A DNA stretch of 64,000 nucleotides from Chinchilla lanigera (taxonomy: Eukaryota; Chordata; Mammalia; Rodentia; Chinchillidae). The stretch covers positions 3,703,918 through 3,767,917 of the forward strand of contig NW_004955472.1 in assembly GCF_000276665.1 (NCBI RefSeq), in the 5' to 3' direction. A model generated the notes under the pieces. It was not told where the DNA came from and did no database searches. It saw nothing but the letters and a program-made list of their open reading frames with translations. The position numbers were made by a program, and so were the translations under genes. Numbering within the stretch: position 1 is the stretch's first letter; the number at the start of each line of letters is the position of its first letter. Positions 34,110 to 46,989 of the stretch are shown here, piece by piece.

Positions 34110-34830
34110 TAGAATATGCTTAGTATAGGACAAGAAAATTAAATGATAAATGTGGTTCACTTTACACCAATAGGACGGCTCAATGAAAAGAAAAATAACC
34201 GGTGCTGATGGGGATGTGGAGATCTGGTTCAGGGTTGGAGAAATGTAACCTGCAATAGCTGCTGTGGAAAACAATGCTAACATTACAGATAAAATGTAGG
34301 ATTTAGCAAGTCCATTTCTGGGCATATACCCAAAAGAAATGAAATAAGGATCCTGAATAGACAGGTATACAACCAAGTTCACAGAATTATTCACTATAGC
34401 CAAAAAGCATAAGCAACCCAGATGTCCTTCCATAAGTAACTGCTTGAACAGAATTTGACATAAATTATAGCACAATATTGTGAAGCCTTCAAAAGGGAGG
34501 AAATTCGAACACATATTACTGCATAGATGAACTTTGGAAACATTATTCTAAGTGGTGTATAATCATCATTTGGGATACAAATGGATTATACAAATTCTGT
34601 ACAGATGTCATACAGCTCCTCTCTGGAGACACGTGCGGTGGGCAGGTTCGCGGAGAGTGGAATAGTCGCTCCAGGAGCGGAGCGGACATGGAATGTGGGG
34701 GGGTTTAATGGAGGTGGAGGTCCTGAGTTCTGTGCATGGTTGTGCACGGCACTTAACACTGCTGCACTGTATACTTACAAATGGCTAAAATAGTAAAACT
34801 TTCTGTTGTGTATAATCCTGTACCTCAGAC
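34110..34830 (+). mobile_element. L1M-type 3' end, sense
   Basis: Continuous decayed match to the ORF2 C-terminus and 3' UTR: ggtgctgatggggatgtgga, gctgctgtggaaaacaatgc, ctgggcatatacccaaaaga, ttcactatagccaaaaagca, gcaacccagatgtccttcca, and finally ctgcactgtatacttacaaa and tggctaaaatagtaaaactt in the 3' UTR. The minus-strand 140-codon frame in this segment is a shadow of the element. Confidence 0.85.
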
Positions 34831-34990
34831 AAGTGTTACTACTCCCATTATTTTATAGGTGACTAAATTGGAACTGAGATTAAACAATTTTGCTAAGGAC
34901 ACTTTGCTAATATCTGGAGGAGGAAGAAGAGTTGCTGATTCAAGGGACTAAACCTTTCTGACCATGCACTTGTCCTCCTAAGTTTGTGCT
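34831..34990 (-). mobile_element. MIR SINE, antisense
   Basis: Reads as the complement of MIR: attattttataggtgactaa, ttgctaaggacactttgcta, then the agagttgctgattcaaggga region. An old, tRNA-derived mammalian SINE. Confidence 0.6.
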
Positions 34991-35303
34991 CTATTCCAAG
35001 TAATACTCATGAATCCAGCTCCATTATTAGAAATTCTTCTGAAATGCATGTATGAAAATGCAGCTAGTAAAAGGGAGAGCTGCTAGAAAATTTTCAATTT
35101 TATTCATGAATGACATATTACCTAGTCTTAAATTTTTAATCAGAATTTTAAAAACTGAAATTATAATGAAAATTATTTCCTATTATGAAAGGTTTTCATT
35201 TGTTAACATGGAATGTTTTTAGTACATTTTAGTGCATTTTCTGACACATTTTATTGAATTTTATATTAATATAAAGCAACACATGTTAAAATTATGCTCA
35301 TTC

Positions 35304-35415
35304 GGGGCTGGGGATTTAGCTCAGCGGCAAAGCGCCTGCCTGGCAAGAGCAAGGTCATGAGTTCGGTTCCCAGTACCGGAGAAAAACCAAAAAACAAAAA
35401 AAACAAAAAACCCAC
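35304..35415 (+). mobile_element. ID-type SINE, sense
   Basis: Near-consensus ID (ggggctggggatttagctca, ggttcccagtaccggag) with an A-rich tail carrying CC and C interruptions. Perfect 16-bp TSD aaaattatgctcattc at 35288-35303 and 35416-35431, the longest seen here. Confidence 0.96.
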
Positions 35416-35431
35416 AAAATTATGCTCATTC

Positions 35432-36727
35432 ATTATTGTAAATTAGAATTTGATAGAATGAGAATAGATTTTTTTAAAAAATGACTTTCTTTAAGGGGAA
35501 AATACTACCTCAGCATTTTCACATTTTTGACAGGTTCAGGAGGTTTTGATAAAGTTTTATGTTCATGCTTCTTACAAGGTTATAATAAATACGACTCACA
35601 CCAGAGTAAAATATGAAGCTTCAAACAAAAAGAGATGATAAATGTGTCTTACAGTGTGACAGGATTAAATTTAAACAGCTCACCGATCAGTGCAGTGTTT
35701 TTTTTAAAAATCTCTTTCTCTCTGTCACTCCCCCAACACGATCCATCTTTCAGAAGATAATCAATCCAGAATTGCCCTCGGACAATATTTTTCATGATCT
35801 ATGAAGTTTTACAAGTGTATGGTGTGTAAAGAAAGACGTGAATTACTTGCTTCAAATTCAAGACAACACACGATAGTAATTCTCAAAAGTGTAGCAAAGG
35901 CTTGGTGTTAATCAGAGTTTGAAATAAGTTTATTTCCTTAAGGAGGCAGATCCAGTCTATGTTTTTCATATTATTATTTCAATATCCCAAAGAGGCAATG
36001 AGTTTCAAATTTAGAAAAAAGGAAAAGCTCAGGATGTTAACTAATATAGGATCACATGGACAGAAGCAGGTGACATAGAGGGATTTCAGTTCAAGGAAAG
36101 CTTACCATAGTCATACAAACCTGGTCATAAATCCTTATATAGGCCGAAGCCCAGGTAGAGGGGAAGCAGAATTTTCAGGCTCACTTTAGAAGTGAAAAAT
36201 ATGCAACACATTTCCTACTTTCAAGTTTCAGAATTTGAGACTGGCCCCAGTAGTACCTTGCTTAATACTGTGTATGTTAGCTGGTTCCTGGCTAGGAGTA
36301 CAGGAAGTTTTTAAGCCGTTTTTCACTATGGTGCTCTTTATTCATAAAAAGAGATATTTAATTTTAAAGATATCTACTATTTTTAACTTTCCCTTTTTTA
36401 TTATTGGGAGGGAATCAATGATAGTGATAGATGGACAGAACTCCTCACATAATTGTAAAGTCGAGCAAAATTTAAAACTCACTATGTAGTCTCTGATCTT
36501 CAAATGGCATAAACTAGCCTTTTCCGCAAGCTAGCCTTTTCTATTTCTTTCTGCTTCCATCTAGGGTCAAAGTTATCTGTACAAATAAGGTGAATTTTTG
36601 ACATTGTGATTATATAGAAATGGCTCTTTTGCAAAAACCAAACCAAAATAAAACAGAAAATAATCTCACCTATTAAGACTTCAATATGATTTAAGAACTT
36701 CAAGCAACAAATTTTATTGGTATGATG
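35432..36727. other. Unassigned intergenic DNA
   Basis: Nothing recognised. An 84-codon frame at 36235-36489 begins with a hydrophobic stretch but has no family and lies in AT-rich DNA. Confidence 0.55.
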
Positions 36728-36736
36728 TTATTTTAG

Positions 36737-36884
36737 TGGGTGTTTTTTTTTTTTTTGAGACAAGGTCTCACTTTGTAGGCTGGGCTGTGTAGCCCAGGCT
36801 GGCCTCAGACTCACAGAGAGCCTCTTGCCTCATCCTCCCGTGTACTGGGATTATGGGCGTGCACCACCCCGCATGGCTGTGATT
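36737..36884 (-). mobile_element. B1 SINE, antisense
   Basis: Antisense B1 with a T-run tail, then gagacaaggtctcactttgt, the duplicated internal block (ggctgggctgtgtagcccag), and ggattatgggcgtgcaccac at its 5' end. The flanks ttattttag at 36728-36736 and 36885-36893 match, giving a 9-bp TSD. Confidence 0.92.
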
Positions 36885-36893
36885 TTATTTTAG

Positions 36894-38961
36894 GGCACTG
36901 CTCCAATATTAGATGCAGTGAAATATTCAAATAAAGAAATTTTTACTTTACCTATGTCAGCCTCTCTCATAAGTGAGCCCAGCTCAAAGAATATGGTTCC
37001 CCCTCTGGGTTGGGGCCAGGTGATGGGGTGAACGTGCAAAGCCTGCAGCCTTTCACCGTGGTCTCCAAGGGGCTAGCTTTGTGTTGTCCCATATAGAACT
37101 TCGACACTGGAATAGTCAGGATACCTGCAGAAGGGAGGGAGATGGACACCTTCCTGTGAACAGCATGGTTCTGTAAAACTTGAAGAGGTCACAGATCTAA
37201 GGCTCCACAGATCTGAGAAGAGAGAGAGGAAAACATGCCTTCAGTGTCTGCAGCCTCTTGGCGAGTTTCCCAAGGAGCTTGTTTATTTCCTGGCATAGAC
37301 AAAGTGCTCAAAAAATTGGAATAATCCACATGCCTGGGTTGGCTGTGGCTTTCACAGGCTTGAGAAGCTTGGGGAAGGTAGAGAACTGAGGCTTCTTCTT
37401 AGGAAAAGACGAAAGAGGGAAAAGTGAAGGCTGGCTCTAGTCCTTGCGGACTTTGGTGCGCTCCTTGAAGGACTGGTTGCTGCTCACCTCACACATGGAT
37501 TGAAGAACCGACTTCTCCTAGGGTCTGAGACAGCTATGACTGGTCTGGTTTCTTGAGGTGAGGAAAAGGAATGCAACTAAGTCTTCTATCTTAGGAAAAA
37601 CAGGTGAAAGTCGAATGTGCTCCTGGTGTTCCTGGCGTTTCAGTGAATCACATGACAGACATCTGTCTATGTTGCCTCACACAGTAAGCTGAGGAAATGG
37701 CACAGCCATAATCCAGAAGAAGCAGGAAATAATGTACTTGTGAAAAAGAAGAAAAGACTGGACACCTGGGAACTGGGGCTAGGAAACTAAAAAAAAAAAA
37801 CAACCAGAATATGGAGTCAGGAATACTGGTGATAGTTTTTCCAAATCAAAATGATTCTGTAAGACTGAATTATTTCAATTACCCACCCCAATGGTTCTTT
37901 AATGTGGAGTTTTATCCTCAGAAGGAAATAATTGTCTATGTTTCCATAACATTTTCATAAATCAGTGATAAAAATAATTGAGTATGAGAAATATCATTTA
38001 CAAAATTCTCCTCTATATTTAAAGAATGTAAATACATATAATGGAAGCTATTAGAATCATATATTAGAATTAAATTAGGAAAGTTATTAAAATGAAAATA
38101 AATTAATTTTAAATCCGATTGAGGATGGAAAGAAAATTGGTGCTGATATTATTTGAGTGCACATCTGTTTTACAGTTAGCTATTTGGATTACACTATTTT
38201 GAGACTTGAGATTAAATACTGTTCAGGACACGGTTTGAATGTCTCCCTTTCATTGTTTACTTGCAATGCTGGTATTTGATCTCAGGACCTCTTTATGATG
38301 AGGGAGACAACTCAAGCATTTGTGTGACAGAGGTCAAGTACTACTCAGTCTCTTGATGAACCAGTACGCACATCTATGCTCTAGTGACCTTTTTATCAAA
38401 TGCCAGCTCGCCTGCGTCACTGCAGCAATTTGATCAAGTACTTTATTTCTCATTTACCTGTGCTCGGTAAATTAACAATGCAAACGTATCCTGTCATAAA
38501 GAAAAGAAGCAGTGCCTTGTTTATGAATATCATGATTAGATAAAAATAAGAAAGCATTTGACAATGATAAATGTTCACTTTGATAAATCTTTTGCTTTGC
38601 AAAGGTATATATGAGTTCTGTTTTGTTATGATATCTGGTAGAAGATCTCTGAGTTGATAATAAAATTATTATAAATATGTTTTTCTGGTATGCACTTTTA
38701 TTCTGTTTCTAAGATTTATGTTAAAGACAAAATTATCTTATGATTAATATAAAAGTAGTATCTAAAAGTGGCCCTATTAAATTGATAATGTGTCCTTCAG
38801 TCTTTACACCTGCTGCCTGATATTCCCAGATGTTAGAAATTCAGTCTAAATATGGAGAGGAAGACTGTGTGATGTATTCTCTCCATTTAATTCATGTTTT
38901 TTCCTTCTAAACTTGAAAATTACCTTTGAAATCAACAACACATCTCTTGTTCTTAAAAAAT
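36894..38961. other. Unassigned intergenic DNA
   Basis: The 36960-37560 part is more GC-rich; on the minus strand it carries AATAAA near 37285 and could be an old LTR or retrocopy, but no match could be named. A 12-A run lies near 37790. The remainder is AT-rich. Confidence 0.45.
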
Positions 38962-38971
38962 AGTTAATGTT

Positions 38972-39002
38972 GTGCCCACTTCAGCAGCATATATACTAAA
39001 AA
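38972..39002 (+). ncRNA. Truncated U6 snRNA retroposon
   Basis: About 31 nt match the 5' end of U6 spliceosomal snRNA (gtgcccacttcagcagcata, then tatactaaaa) with roughly four transitions. It is flanked by the perfect 10-bp repeat agttaatgtt at 38962-38971 and 39005-39014. The rest of U6 is missing and there is no promoter, so it is a dead, 3'-truncated retroposed copy that L1 machinery most likely inserted. Confidence 0.85.
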
Positions 39003-39014
39003 GCAGTTAATGTT

Positions 39015-42000
39015 AAAATTATAATTTCTACATAGAGTTGCTTAATTTTAAACCAAGCTTATTTCCTCAAAGGACATAATGAACAAACAAACATGAATTG
39101 TTGTGTAGTCCAGGGTGGACTTAGCTACAGTAGTAATCTTGACAGTTCCATGTGTATGAGTGAGGAGGTAGATATTTTATCTCATCAACACTGACCACAG
39201 TGACTTTATCCTAATACTGTAGTTTATATCTATGGGTCCCCCAAGAGTTTCATGGACTCATAGGCAGGACAAGGTGAGTGGATTATATGGTTATAGTTCA
39301 GGAAGTGGAGTCTGAACAAGAACTCCACTAATAATGGAACAAGAACTGAAACAAGAACTCCACAAATAGTTGGATTCCAGGCTATGTGTGTTACGCTTTG
39401 ACAGAAAACTTGTCAACATTGTGCTTATGTCCTGAGACTTTGCTAGAGACTGAGATTAAAGACAGCAAACTCTTTCATCTGGCAGAGGAAACTTGAAGGA
39501 AAACTAACGTTGATGCTGTAGCATGGGAACCCTTGAGGGCTTTTAGCAAGTTGTACATTGAGAATCAAGAGCAAATGGCACAGCTAAATGACTTTAAAAG
39601 CCTTGAGTTTGACCAGAAAAAGGCTTACACAGCTGGAGCAGAGGCGAGCTTGGTTGCTAAAGATGCTAGCACCAAAATGAAGTCAAGTACTTTGGATCAG
39701 GATGTAGAATAAAATGCCTTGAGGGAATGTAAAAAAGCTGTAAGGTTGTATTATTTGCAGGCTAAAAATTGCAAAATTGAAAGACTTTGCTTTGAAAAGA
39801 GAGCCCTAGGAAAAGTACACCAAAGATGTAACCCCTAGGGAATTTGTATCTGTGATTCAATTCATAGCACTCAACCATCTAGGCACTTAAAGACCTAGTT
39901 TCCATATTAAATCATTAATAAGGTAAGACATTATTAGAATTCAACTGGTTATTTCTGACCCACAATGTTAAATGTTTCTTTTCGAGAAAGTTCCCTGAGG
40001 GTAAATTGTTAAGGTAAATTCTGAGTTTGGTCAAATAAGGGCAAATCTGAATAAGGCTTTTCTGAGATCTTTTAAACAGCTTAAATAGTAACTAATGTCT
40101 GACAAAGGGGCTTTGTAGGAAGGCCTGAATATGTTTTGCCTTTTCTCATGGTTGCTGGCATATAACTACTGTAACATATAAGGTTGATTTTTCAGACTTC
40201 TGTGAATCCAAGTGCAGGAATGGGAATGGTGTAGATTAAAATGCTACAAAGGTCTCTGATTTTAGCAGGCTGTAGTGTTTTTCTAATGGATTCTACAGTA
40301 CGCTGTAGACCTTGGGATATGAACAGTGAACAAAGGGTTGTGCCTTGAATTATTTCAAGTTTGTGTTTGATTTAGTTTTCAAAAAGTTGGTATTGAGAAG
40401 TTTTAACAACACTCTAATTACCTTTATCAGGGAACAGTACCTTGTAACTGTTTAATCTTATATGCTAGAAGTGCCTCAGTGTATGCATATTTTTCAGGTT
40501 TTCAGCTATTATTTCTGCAGAGTGGAATTCCAACAGCCAGAGTGTTCAGTTGAAAGATATATTTAATTCTATTAGCTGTATTTACTTTTTACAATGGCTC
40601 TAAAAATTCACTTTTTATCAAAGGCTTTTCATACAATCTTTTCCTTTATGTTTCAACTTGAGGGATTTGAAATCTTGTTGAATGTATTGAAAGTCTTTGT
40701 AGAGGTTTTTTTTGAAGATTTGGTTTGAATCCTTTACGTATGTCTCTTGCCTATTTATCACTGGTTGTCTTTTTCTTTTTAACTATTATTCAATATTTTA
40801 ATATTAATTGTTATCTGTAAATCCCATGGAGAAATTTTAAATAGACTAAGTAGTTCATTGAAAGGCTTCTGTATAAATTTATGGTTTATCAGTTTTCTGG
40901 TTAATTAATCTTGTACTTGACGACTTCAAACATGTTCAGCTCCATTACATGTAATGTCATTCTTTTCCCAGTGGCCAGTTGACTTCAGTATCTGAAAAAA
41001 AAAAAAGGCATAAAAAGTTACCTATCACTCCTTGCTGTCATACAAAATATAAACTCCAAGAATGGGCAAAATAGTCATACAATTTAGGAAGAAAAGCTTT
41101 ACAAGGCATGACATGAAGCCTGTGAGTCATAAAGGGAAATACATGCAAATACATTGTAGCACACACAGAGACACACAGACATGATAAAGGAATAAAAAGA
41201 ATTGATGATATATTTGAAGAGGACTGAAACACCTATAAACAGTGATATTAACTGTAAAAGAAAATATGCAACAGTTTCACTTATTCACATATATGCTATG
41301 ACTAAAAATATTTATGTGGAAAAATACTTTTTTTTCTACTATTTAGTAGAGATGAATTTTTCTTCTCATCCACAGAAAACAAAGACAATAAATCTCAGGT
41401 ATTTTACAACTATCAGGTCAATGGAGCACATTTTTCTATCAAAGATGCACCAAACTGTGAGAATGTATAATCCCTGAAAATGCTTCTGTAGAAAAATGCC
41501 AATAGCTCCTACCCATAAAATGAGGAGAAGGGAAGGTTGTCGTGAATGATGAGATGAAAGGAGCGCTATGTCAACAGGATGACGTTTTTAGAATTTCAGA
41601 GCATGACAAGAGATGTCCGGATGGATTTGGGGGGCTAGAATTCACAGTAATTTATATTCTTGGATGTCACTTATATGTTGTTATTATCTTATGATAATCT
41701 ATTAATTTTACATCATTCATATAATAAGAAACCTTTTCATAATATTAATTTAGAACTGCCATTGTCACACACTTTTCTAAATCTTAGGAATACAAAGTTA
41801 ATGAGGTACTTGTTGGCGCTAGAGAAACTTACAGTGAAGGAGACCTTGATATTCTAATGCCTGAAAGGATTTGAAAGATTTAAGGAAAAAAATGCAAAGC
41901 AATTACAATGCCTATGGTTGCCTTTGTTACAAGGGGAAAAAAAAGCGGGGAAAAAAACTCTTAAAACACCATGAATATATTTGTTATCCTAAGTCAAGTC

Positions 42001-42391
42001 CCTTTATCTCTTCTTAGGTTTAGGAATCTTGGCATCTCACAACAGCAAATTAGTTGGCCCAAAGCAATAATCAGGATGAACACAGCTCAGTGGCTGGTAG
42101 GGGAAGACATAATTTCCACCTCTTCCAACATCCAATTATTGAAATGTCCGTCACTTCAAGCATAGAAGCTGCAAGTGAGAGTGCGCTTCAGGGAAGCACT
42201 GTTGACTCAAAGTGTTCTCCAGGGACGTAGTGGGATCTCTTGTTTAATATGCGTGATTATTATTATAATATCTGTTGTTAATCCCTTTACTAGTTGATAG
42301 ATACATGCATATAAATTATGATAAATTTATAAAGTGTCTTTCTCATGAATACAAAAATGATCACGTTAGCAATCAGTGAAGATACTGTAAC
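39015..42391. other. Unassigned intergenic DNA
   Basis: About 3.4 kb without a supported gene. The 39226-39900 part has a feel of old MaLR/ERVL internal sequence (gggtcccccaagagtttcat; gaccagaaaaaggcttacac) but is not convincing. A 12-A run lies near 40994. Confidence 0.45.
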
Positions 42392-42475
42392 AAGGGCTGG
42401 GGATGCCTATCAGTGGTGCAAGGTTTTTTCACAGGAGTCAGGCCTCCACACAGGGAAAGCAAAGCAAAGCAAATC
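42392..42475 (+). mobile_element. Possible degraded ID-type SINE
   Basis: The 5' part aagggctggggatgcctatc and cagtggtgcaagg resembles the start of the ID, but the B-box half is unrecognisable. It ends in a (GCAAA)n-like tract. Confidence 0.4.
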
Positions 42476-44200
42476 CAGTACGTCATACGCAATGTAGGTG
42501 GGGGTGGAAGAACTGTTTATTTTAATATGTTATCCTTGGATCTATAAATGGGCACAGTTTTTGGTGGGGTAATGGACCACGACTCTCACTGCGCTCTGGT
42601 GGAAGGTCCACTCATCCCCCCACGACCATCCCCCTGCGATCATCCCCCCATGACAGACTTTGTCTCCTCTGTGTTCCCATCTCCGGTCTATTTTACCACT
42701 GCTCTCTGGCCCACCTACTTCCGACAGTGCCCAACGTACTGAGAGGTTTCTCACTCATCATTACGGAAAAGAATAAATTTAATTCCCTCTTCTGCGGCAA
42801 TTTCTTTCCTCACAACTGAGTATTCTAGGTTCTAAGCACTTTGGAGAGATCTGAAGTTTCTCCTACTGTTTCCTTTTTGTGAACCAAAATTATTCATTTT
42901 GATTGCTTCCTATGCACATAAAGCAAAACATTTCTTCCACTGCTCTTAATAGTGGTTTACATTGGTTTGTCCTCTTAAAAAAGGTCTTTCCTGCAACCAG
43001 ACCACCTCAAGCTTTAGAGATGAACTTGTGTTGGCATAGGCTTGTGTACTCCCAGGGATAGCTGAAGTTGTCAATCTTATCTGGTTACTCTCAAGTGACA
43101 CTTGGATGCCCTTCCTGATGTAAGGAAGATCTTACAAAAGGAGGGCATTACATGATAGAGTTCTGATCCAAGTATGTGCTGTGCTAGTTCTCACAACATT
43201 TCTGTGTCTATGACCAGATGCAGAAAGAAAGGACTTCAGCACTTCAGGGAAAGGAAACATTAGCGACTCCTGAGCATTAGAAATAATGCAGCATGAGGAA
43301 GAGGAACCCAGGTCAACCCATCTGAAGCGTCACTAGGCAAAACAGCTATGATTTGCATTCTTGAGTAGAGTGCTGCGGACACAGGTGGAGAAAAATCATG
43401 GCGTAAGCATGACGAATACACTGCCCTGGATGTGTTTCAGGCACTAATCTGGTAAAGTGTGAAGATGCCAGGCCTCAGGCCTTACGACAAAAATAAGTCT
43501 GATTAGTGAGAGGCAAGTATAACTTGGACAGTACCTGAGTTTTTTCAAAGAGAAATGCATCACTTGTTTTAATGCTGATCTTTATCTTCCAATTTGGTAT
43601 CTGATATAAGGGACCCATTTGTTTTCAGGCTTAGTTCAATGATACATTTTATTTTTGAATTAAAGAACTATTAGGCATATGGTACTAAGAAAGCAAGCAG
43701 ACCTACCCTACTTTGACAGGTCACACACCCTAGAAGGCCTAGGTCTTGCAAAGGAAGTTTCCAAAGGGTACACAAAGGTAGAGGAGTATGCCTCTGGGAA
43801 GGCTAGCAGAGAGAAATAGGGGCTACAGTCTTTGTGCTGGGGCATGGCTGTGGGCTCTGATTTCTACACGATGTACTACTATCTATATGATGACAGCTTT
43901 AAGCAGAGATCGGAAGTACTGTTTTGTGGAGGAGAGAACACACACATATCTGCACATCTCTCTCTCTCTGTATAGCACATACATAACCATATACACCATG
44001 ATATGGAAAATGCGATATGCAACATAAATGTAACAACAAAGATGGTTAAGGATCCGTGTTCACCGTTCTGTACTCGTTGCTCAGTGGTTCCTCTCAGCTG
44101 CAAGGGAGGCTGGGAAAGATTTGAGTGGGCGTGGCTGGGGATGCCCATTATGGTTTGGCCCAATCATAGCTCAGTCACAGAAGTTGGCATTTTGCTGAGG
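42476..44200. other. Unassigned intergenic DNA
   Basis: No gene. A C-rich patch with cccccca repeats lies at about 42612-42652. A weak MaLR-like trace near 43175-43330 is not called. Confidence 0.5.
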
Positions 44201-44203
44201 CAA

Positions 44204-44321
44204 GGGCCAGGAATATAGCTCAGTGGCACAAGCACCTGCCTGGCAAGGGCGAGGTGGTGAGTTCGATTTCCGGTACCAAAAATAAATAAATAAGTGAATA
44301 AAATAAAATAAAATACAGGCA
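44204..44321 (+). mobile_element. ID-type SINE, sense
   Basis: Sense ID (tatagctcagtggcacaagc ... gttcgatttccggtacc) with a tail made of AAAT and AAAAT units. The flanks ggcaagggcca and ggcacaagggcca are similar, but the element's own 5' end resembles the target, so the exact TSD is uncertain. Confidence 0.9.
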
Positions 44322-44330
44322 CAAGGGCCA

Positions 44331-45796
44331 CGCTCAGGCCGACACTAGTTAAGCCTGCTTCACATTGCTTTTCTTTATTTCTTACCTCTCCCCTGTTGTC
44401 TTGCAAGATCCCGAGCAAATATTTACCTTGGTAAAATTTTGGTCTCCTTAGTCAAGCACACGAAAAACCAGAAAAATTGACTTTTAATGAGTGAACAAAC
44501 GAATAAACATGTATTAGAACGTCTTTCGAAACCTCTCAAGGACTTCTAAGAAAAGTTCATCTTCCTCTTGACTAGAAGCTTTCCTACATACTCTACTGCT
44601 GGTTGCTAATCTCTGTCCATGCCTTTCTTTCTACTAAAAAAGCATTTCCTCTCCAAGGTTCTAGATAACCTATTTAGTAAGATGCTGCTTACCATCGCTG
44701 CTTGGCAAGACGTGCTGGGCCAGCCCACACTAAACAAAAGTCTTTCCATTGTATCGGTTTGATCCTTACTCGCTGGTTGCTTTGATGGCTTGGCCTGCTT
44801 AATCTCGAATGAACTCCGAGCAGTGTGAGGAACAGGTTGATGAGTGTTCAACATTTACCTCCGTAGTTCTACAAGGCGTCTGCTTTATATTGATATTTTA
44901 AAAGCATATAATCAGTTTTTTTCCAGTTTAGAAACCCTAAGAGATATATATATATATGAACTCTCTCATCAACTGTTCTTCCTTCCAGAAGACGTAGGAT
45001 TAGCACAAGATTCATTACATTTATCAAATCTGTACTTTTCTGGTAATTGACACTACTTCTCAGATTTTATACATAGGTCTTCATCAACCTTATTTTCCCC
45101 CTAGAAACAGTGTTAAAATTCATGTTACTGAAGTTGCCACCTTTAGTGTGAGACAAATTTATGAAAATCTTGTTTTTATTTTTATGCTTATTTATAGTTA
45201 TTATTCTTTCATGTTGCCTAACATAAGCATCTTTCTATCTAAAGAGGAATGCTCTAGGGCCAGTTGTCACAGCGATTATTATCAATTATATTTGGCTTCA
45301 TTTGTTGGCAAGATTAGCTTTTTAAAGTACCATTTAATTTAGTTTCCAGTCTTAATTCTCAAGAAGGTAATTAATGAACTAGTTATAATTAGACATGAAT
45401 GATAAATCACATGGAAGTTTTAAATTAAACCAGTATTGAACTTTTGCTATATTCCACTATCTGGTACTCTGGTGTCATAGGGCATTCAATATATTAGAAA
45501 ATTTGGTACATTTCAACCTATACCTAACCCCCCCCATTTTGTCATTTTCCTGTTATATGTTTATGTACTTAATATAATAAAAATTCCACATAATTTCACT
45601 TCTAAATTATAATCATTATGGTTAGTATGATTTTGACAGCTTATGTACTTTCAAAATGTATTTTAAAATACTCTCAGACCTTCAGAAAATACATTATCTG
45701 TGCAATCTTTGCAATAAATGTCCTATGACCCCAAAACTTTAACTTTGGTAAGGAGATTGGCTCCTGAGGCCTAAGACCATACTCAAACTGATGTAT
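44331..45796. other. Unassigned intergenic DNA
   Basis: AT-rich, without a recognised gene. A run of eight or more C lies near 45530. Confidence 0.55.
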
Positions 45797-46800
45797 ATTT
45801 ATTTTTTTATTACATTAAAGAGAAAAGAAAACAAAATAAGAACAATACAGATAAAAACAACACAAAAACAGTAAAAATGATACAGAATTTCAAAACAAGA
45901 TGATAAGAAATTAGTAATGATTATTATATTACATATTATTATCTACAGTGAAGTTGCTCAGATCACCAAATGCAAGAATGTAAGATTGATCAAACCATTA
46001 AGGAGAGTAAAAAAAATAATAAAAAAACATTAGAAACAATACAGAGTTTCACTATTCAAGATGGTAGGAATTCAGCAATGGTTGTTATATGGCATATTGT
46101 TGTCTTCAAATTAGTTGTTCGGATTTCCAGATGCAGGCAGGCAAAATTGGCCATAAAAGGATTTAAGCATTAACTGTTCCTTTCAATAAACCAGTAGACA
46201 TCAGCAGTTCAACTGTCCCAGCTGCCCTTGTATATACATATATATTTTTCCCTTCTTTGTTTCTTTTCTCCTCTCCCTCATCCCAGTTGTTCCTTACCTT
46301 TGAGCAATTTCTTTCCCTTTCACAATATCTATTGTACCTTTCGGGTTTTATTTACTCTTTCAGGTTCTTACACTAGGGAGACAACATGATGTTTACACAT
46401 GCAGATGTGATTTATTTCACTTATGTGTATGGTCTCTAGTTGCATCTATTTACCTATCAATGCCTCGAATTTATCTTTTTATAACTGAATAGTACTCAGC
46501 TATAAAAAAGATGAGTACTTTTTTATCCATTCCTCAGCCTGGGCATTTGGGTGGTATCCAACATTTAGCTACGACAAATTGTGCTGCTATAAGCATGGGT
46601 GCACATGTTTCACTGTGGTACGATATTTTCAGTTCTGTAAAAATACCTAGAACGTGAATAGTTGGGTTGAATGGGACCTCTAATTCTAGTTTTCTGAGGC
46701 ATCTTCACACCGATTTCTATAGTGGTTGTAGCAGTCTACACTCCCATCAGCAGTGAAAGAGGGTTTCTTTTGCCCCACAGACTCTCCAGCATTTGCTATT
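45797..46800 (-). mobile_element. L1 3' end with duplicated 3' UTR unit, antisense
   Basis: From left to right: T-rich end, an AC/AAAC-rich stretch, two copies of a ~155-bp 3' UTR unit (the tacagaatttcaaaacaaga copy near 45880 and tacagagtttcactattcaa near 46040), then the ORF2 C-terminal region in complement (ttatccattcctcagcct, caaattgtgctgctataagc, agtctacactcccatcagca, ctctccagcatttgctattt). No frame survives. Confidence 0.85.
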
Positions 46801-46820
46801 TGTTGATATATCAACAAATA
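46797..46820. repeat. 24-bp perfect palindrome
   Basis: tatttgttgata / tatcaacaaata is a perfect 24-bp palindrome at the point where the L1 match stops, suggesting a small inversion or fold-back junction. Confidence 0.95.
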
Positions 46821-46836
46821 TATATTTCTTTTTTTT

Positions 46837-46980
46837 GTCATTTTGAGACAGGATCTCACTATGCGCTTCAGCCTGGTCTTGAACTCTGTAGCCCAGGCTG
46901 GCCTCAAACTCAGAGAAATCCTGCTCCTTCTGCCTCCAGAGTCCTGGGATTACAGGTGTGTGCCATTAAGCCTGGTTTAT
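46837..46980 (-). mobile_element. B1 SINE, antisense
   Basis: Antisense B1: ttgagacaggatctcactat, a duplicated block containing gtagcccaggctggcctcaa, and ctgggattacaggtgtgtgc. It lies between two L1 3' ends. Confidence 0.9.
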
Positions 46981-46989
46981 TGGTTTATT

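Noticed and set aside
34092..34514. 140-codon minus-strand ORF
   Set aside because: It is the complement of a sense L1 3' end, so it is a shadow frame.
36235..36489. 84-codon frame with a signal-like start
   Set aside because: AT-rich DNA easily yields hydrophobic stretches; no homology or context supports it. The same caution applies to the 12.4 kb frames.
39226..39900. Possible MaLR/ERVL internal region
   Set aside because: A few phrases are reminiscent, but no LTR ends or continuous alignment could be found by eye.
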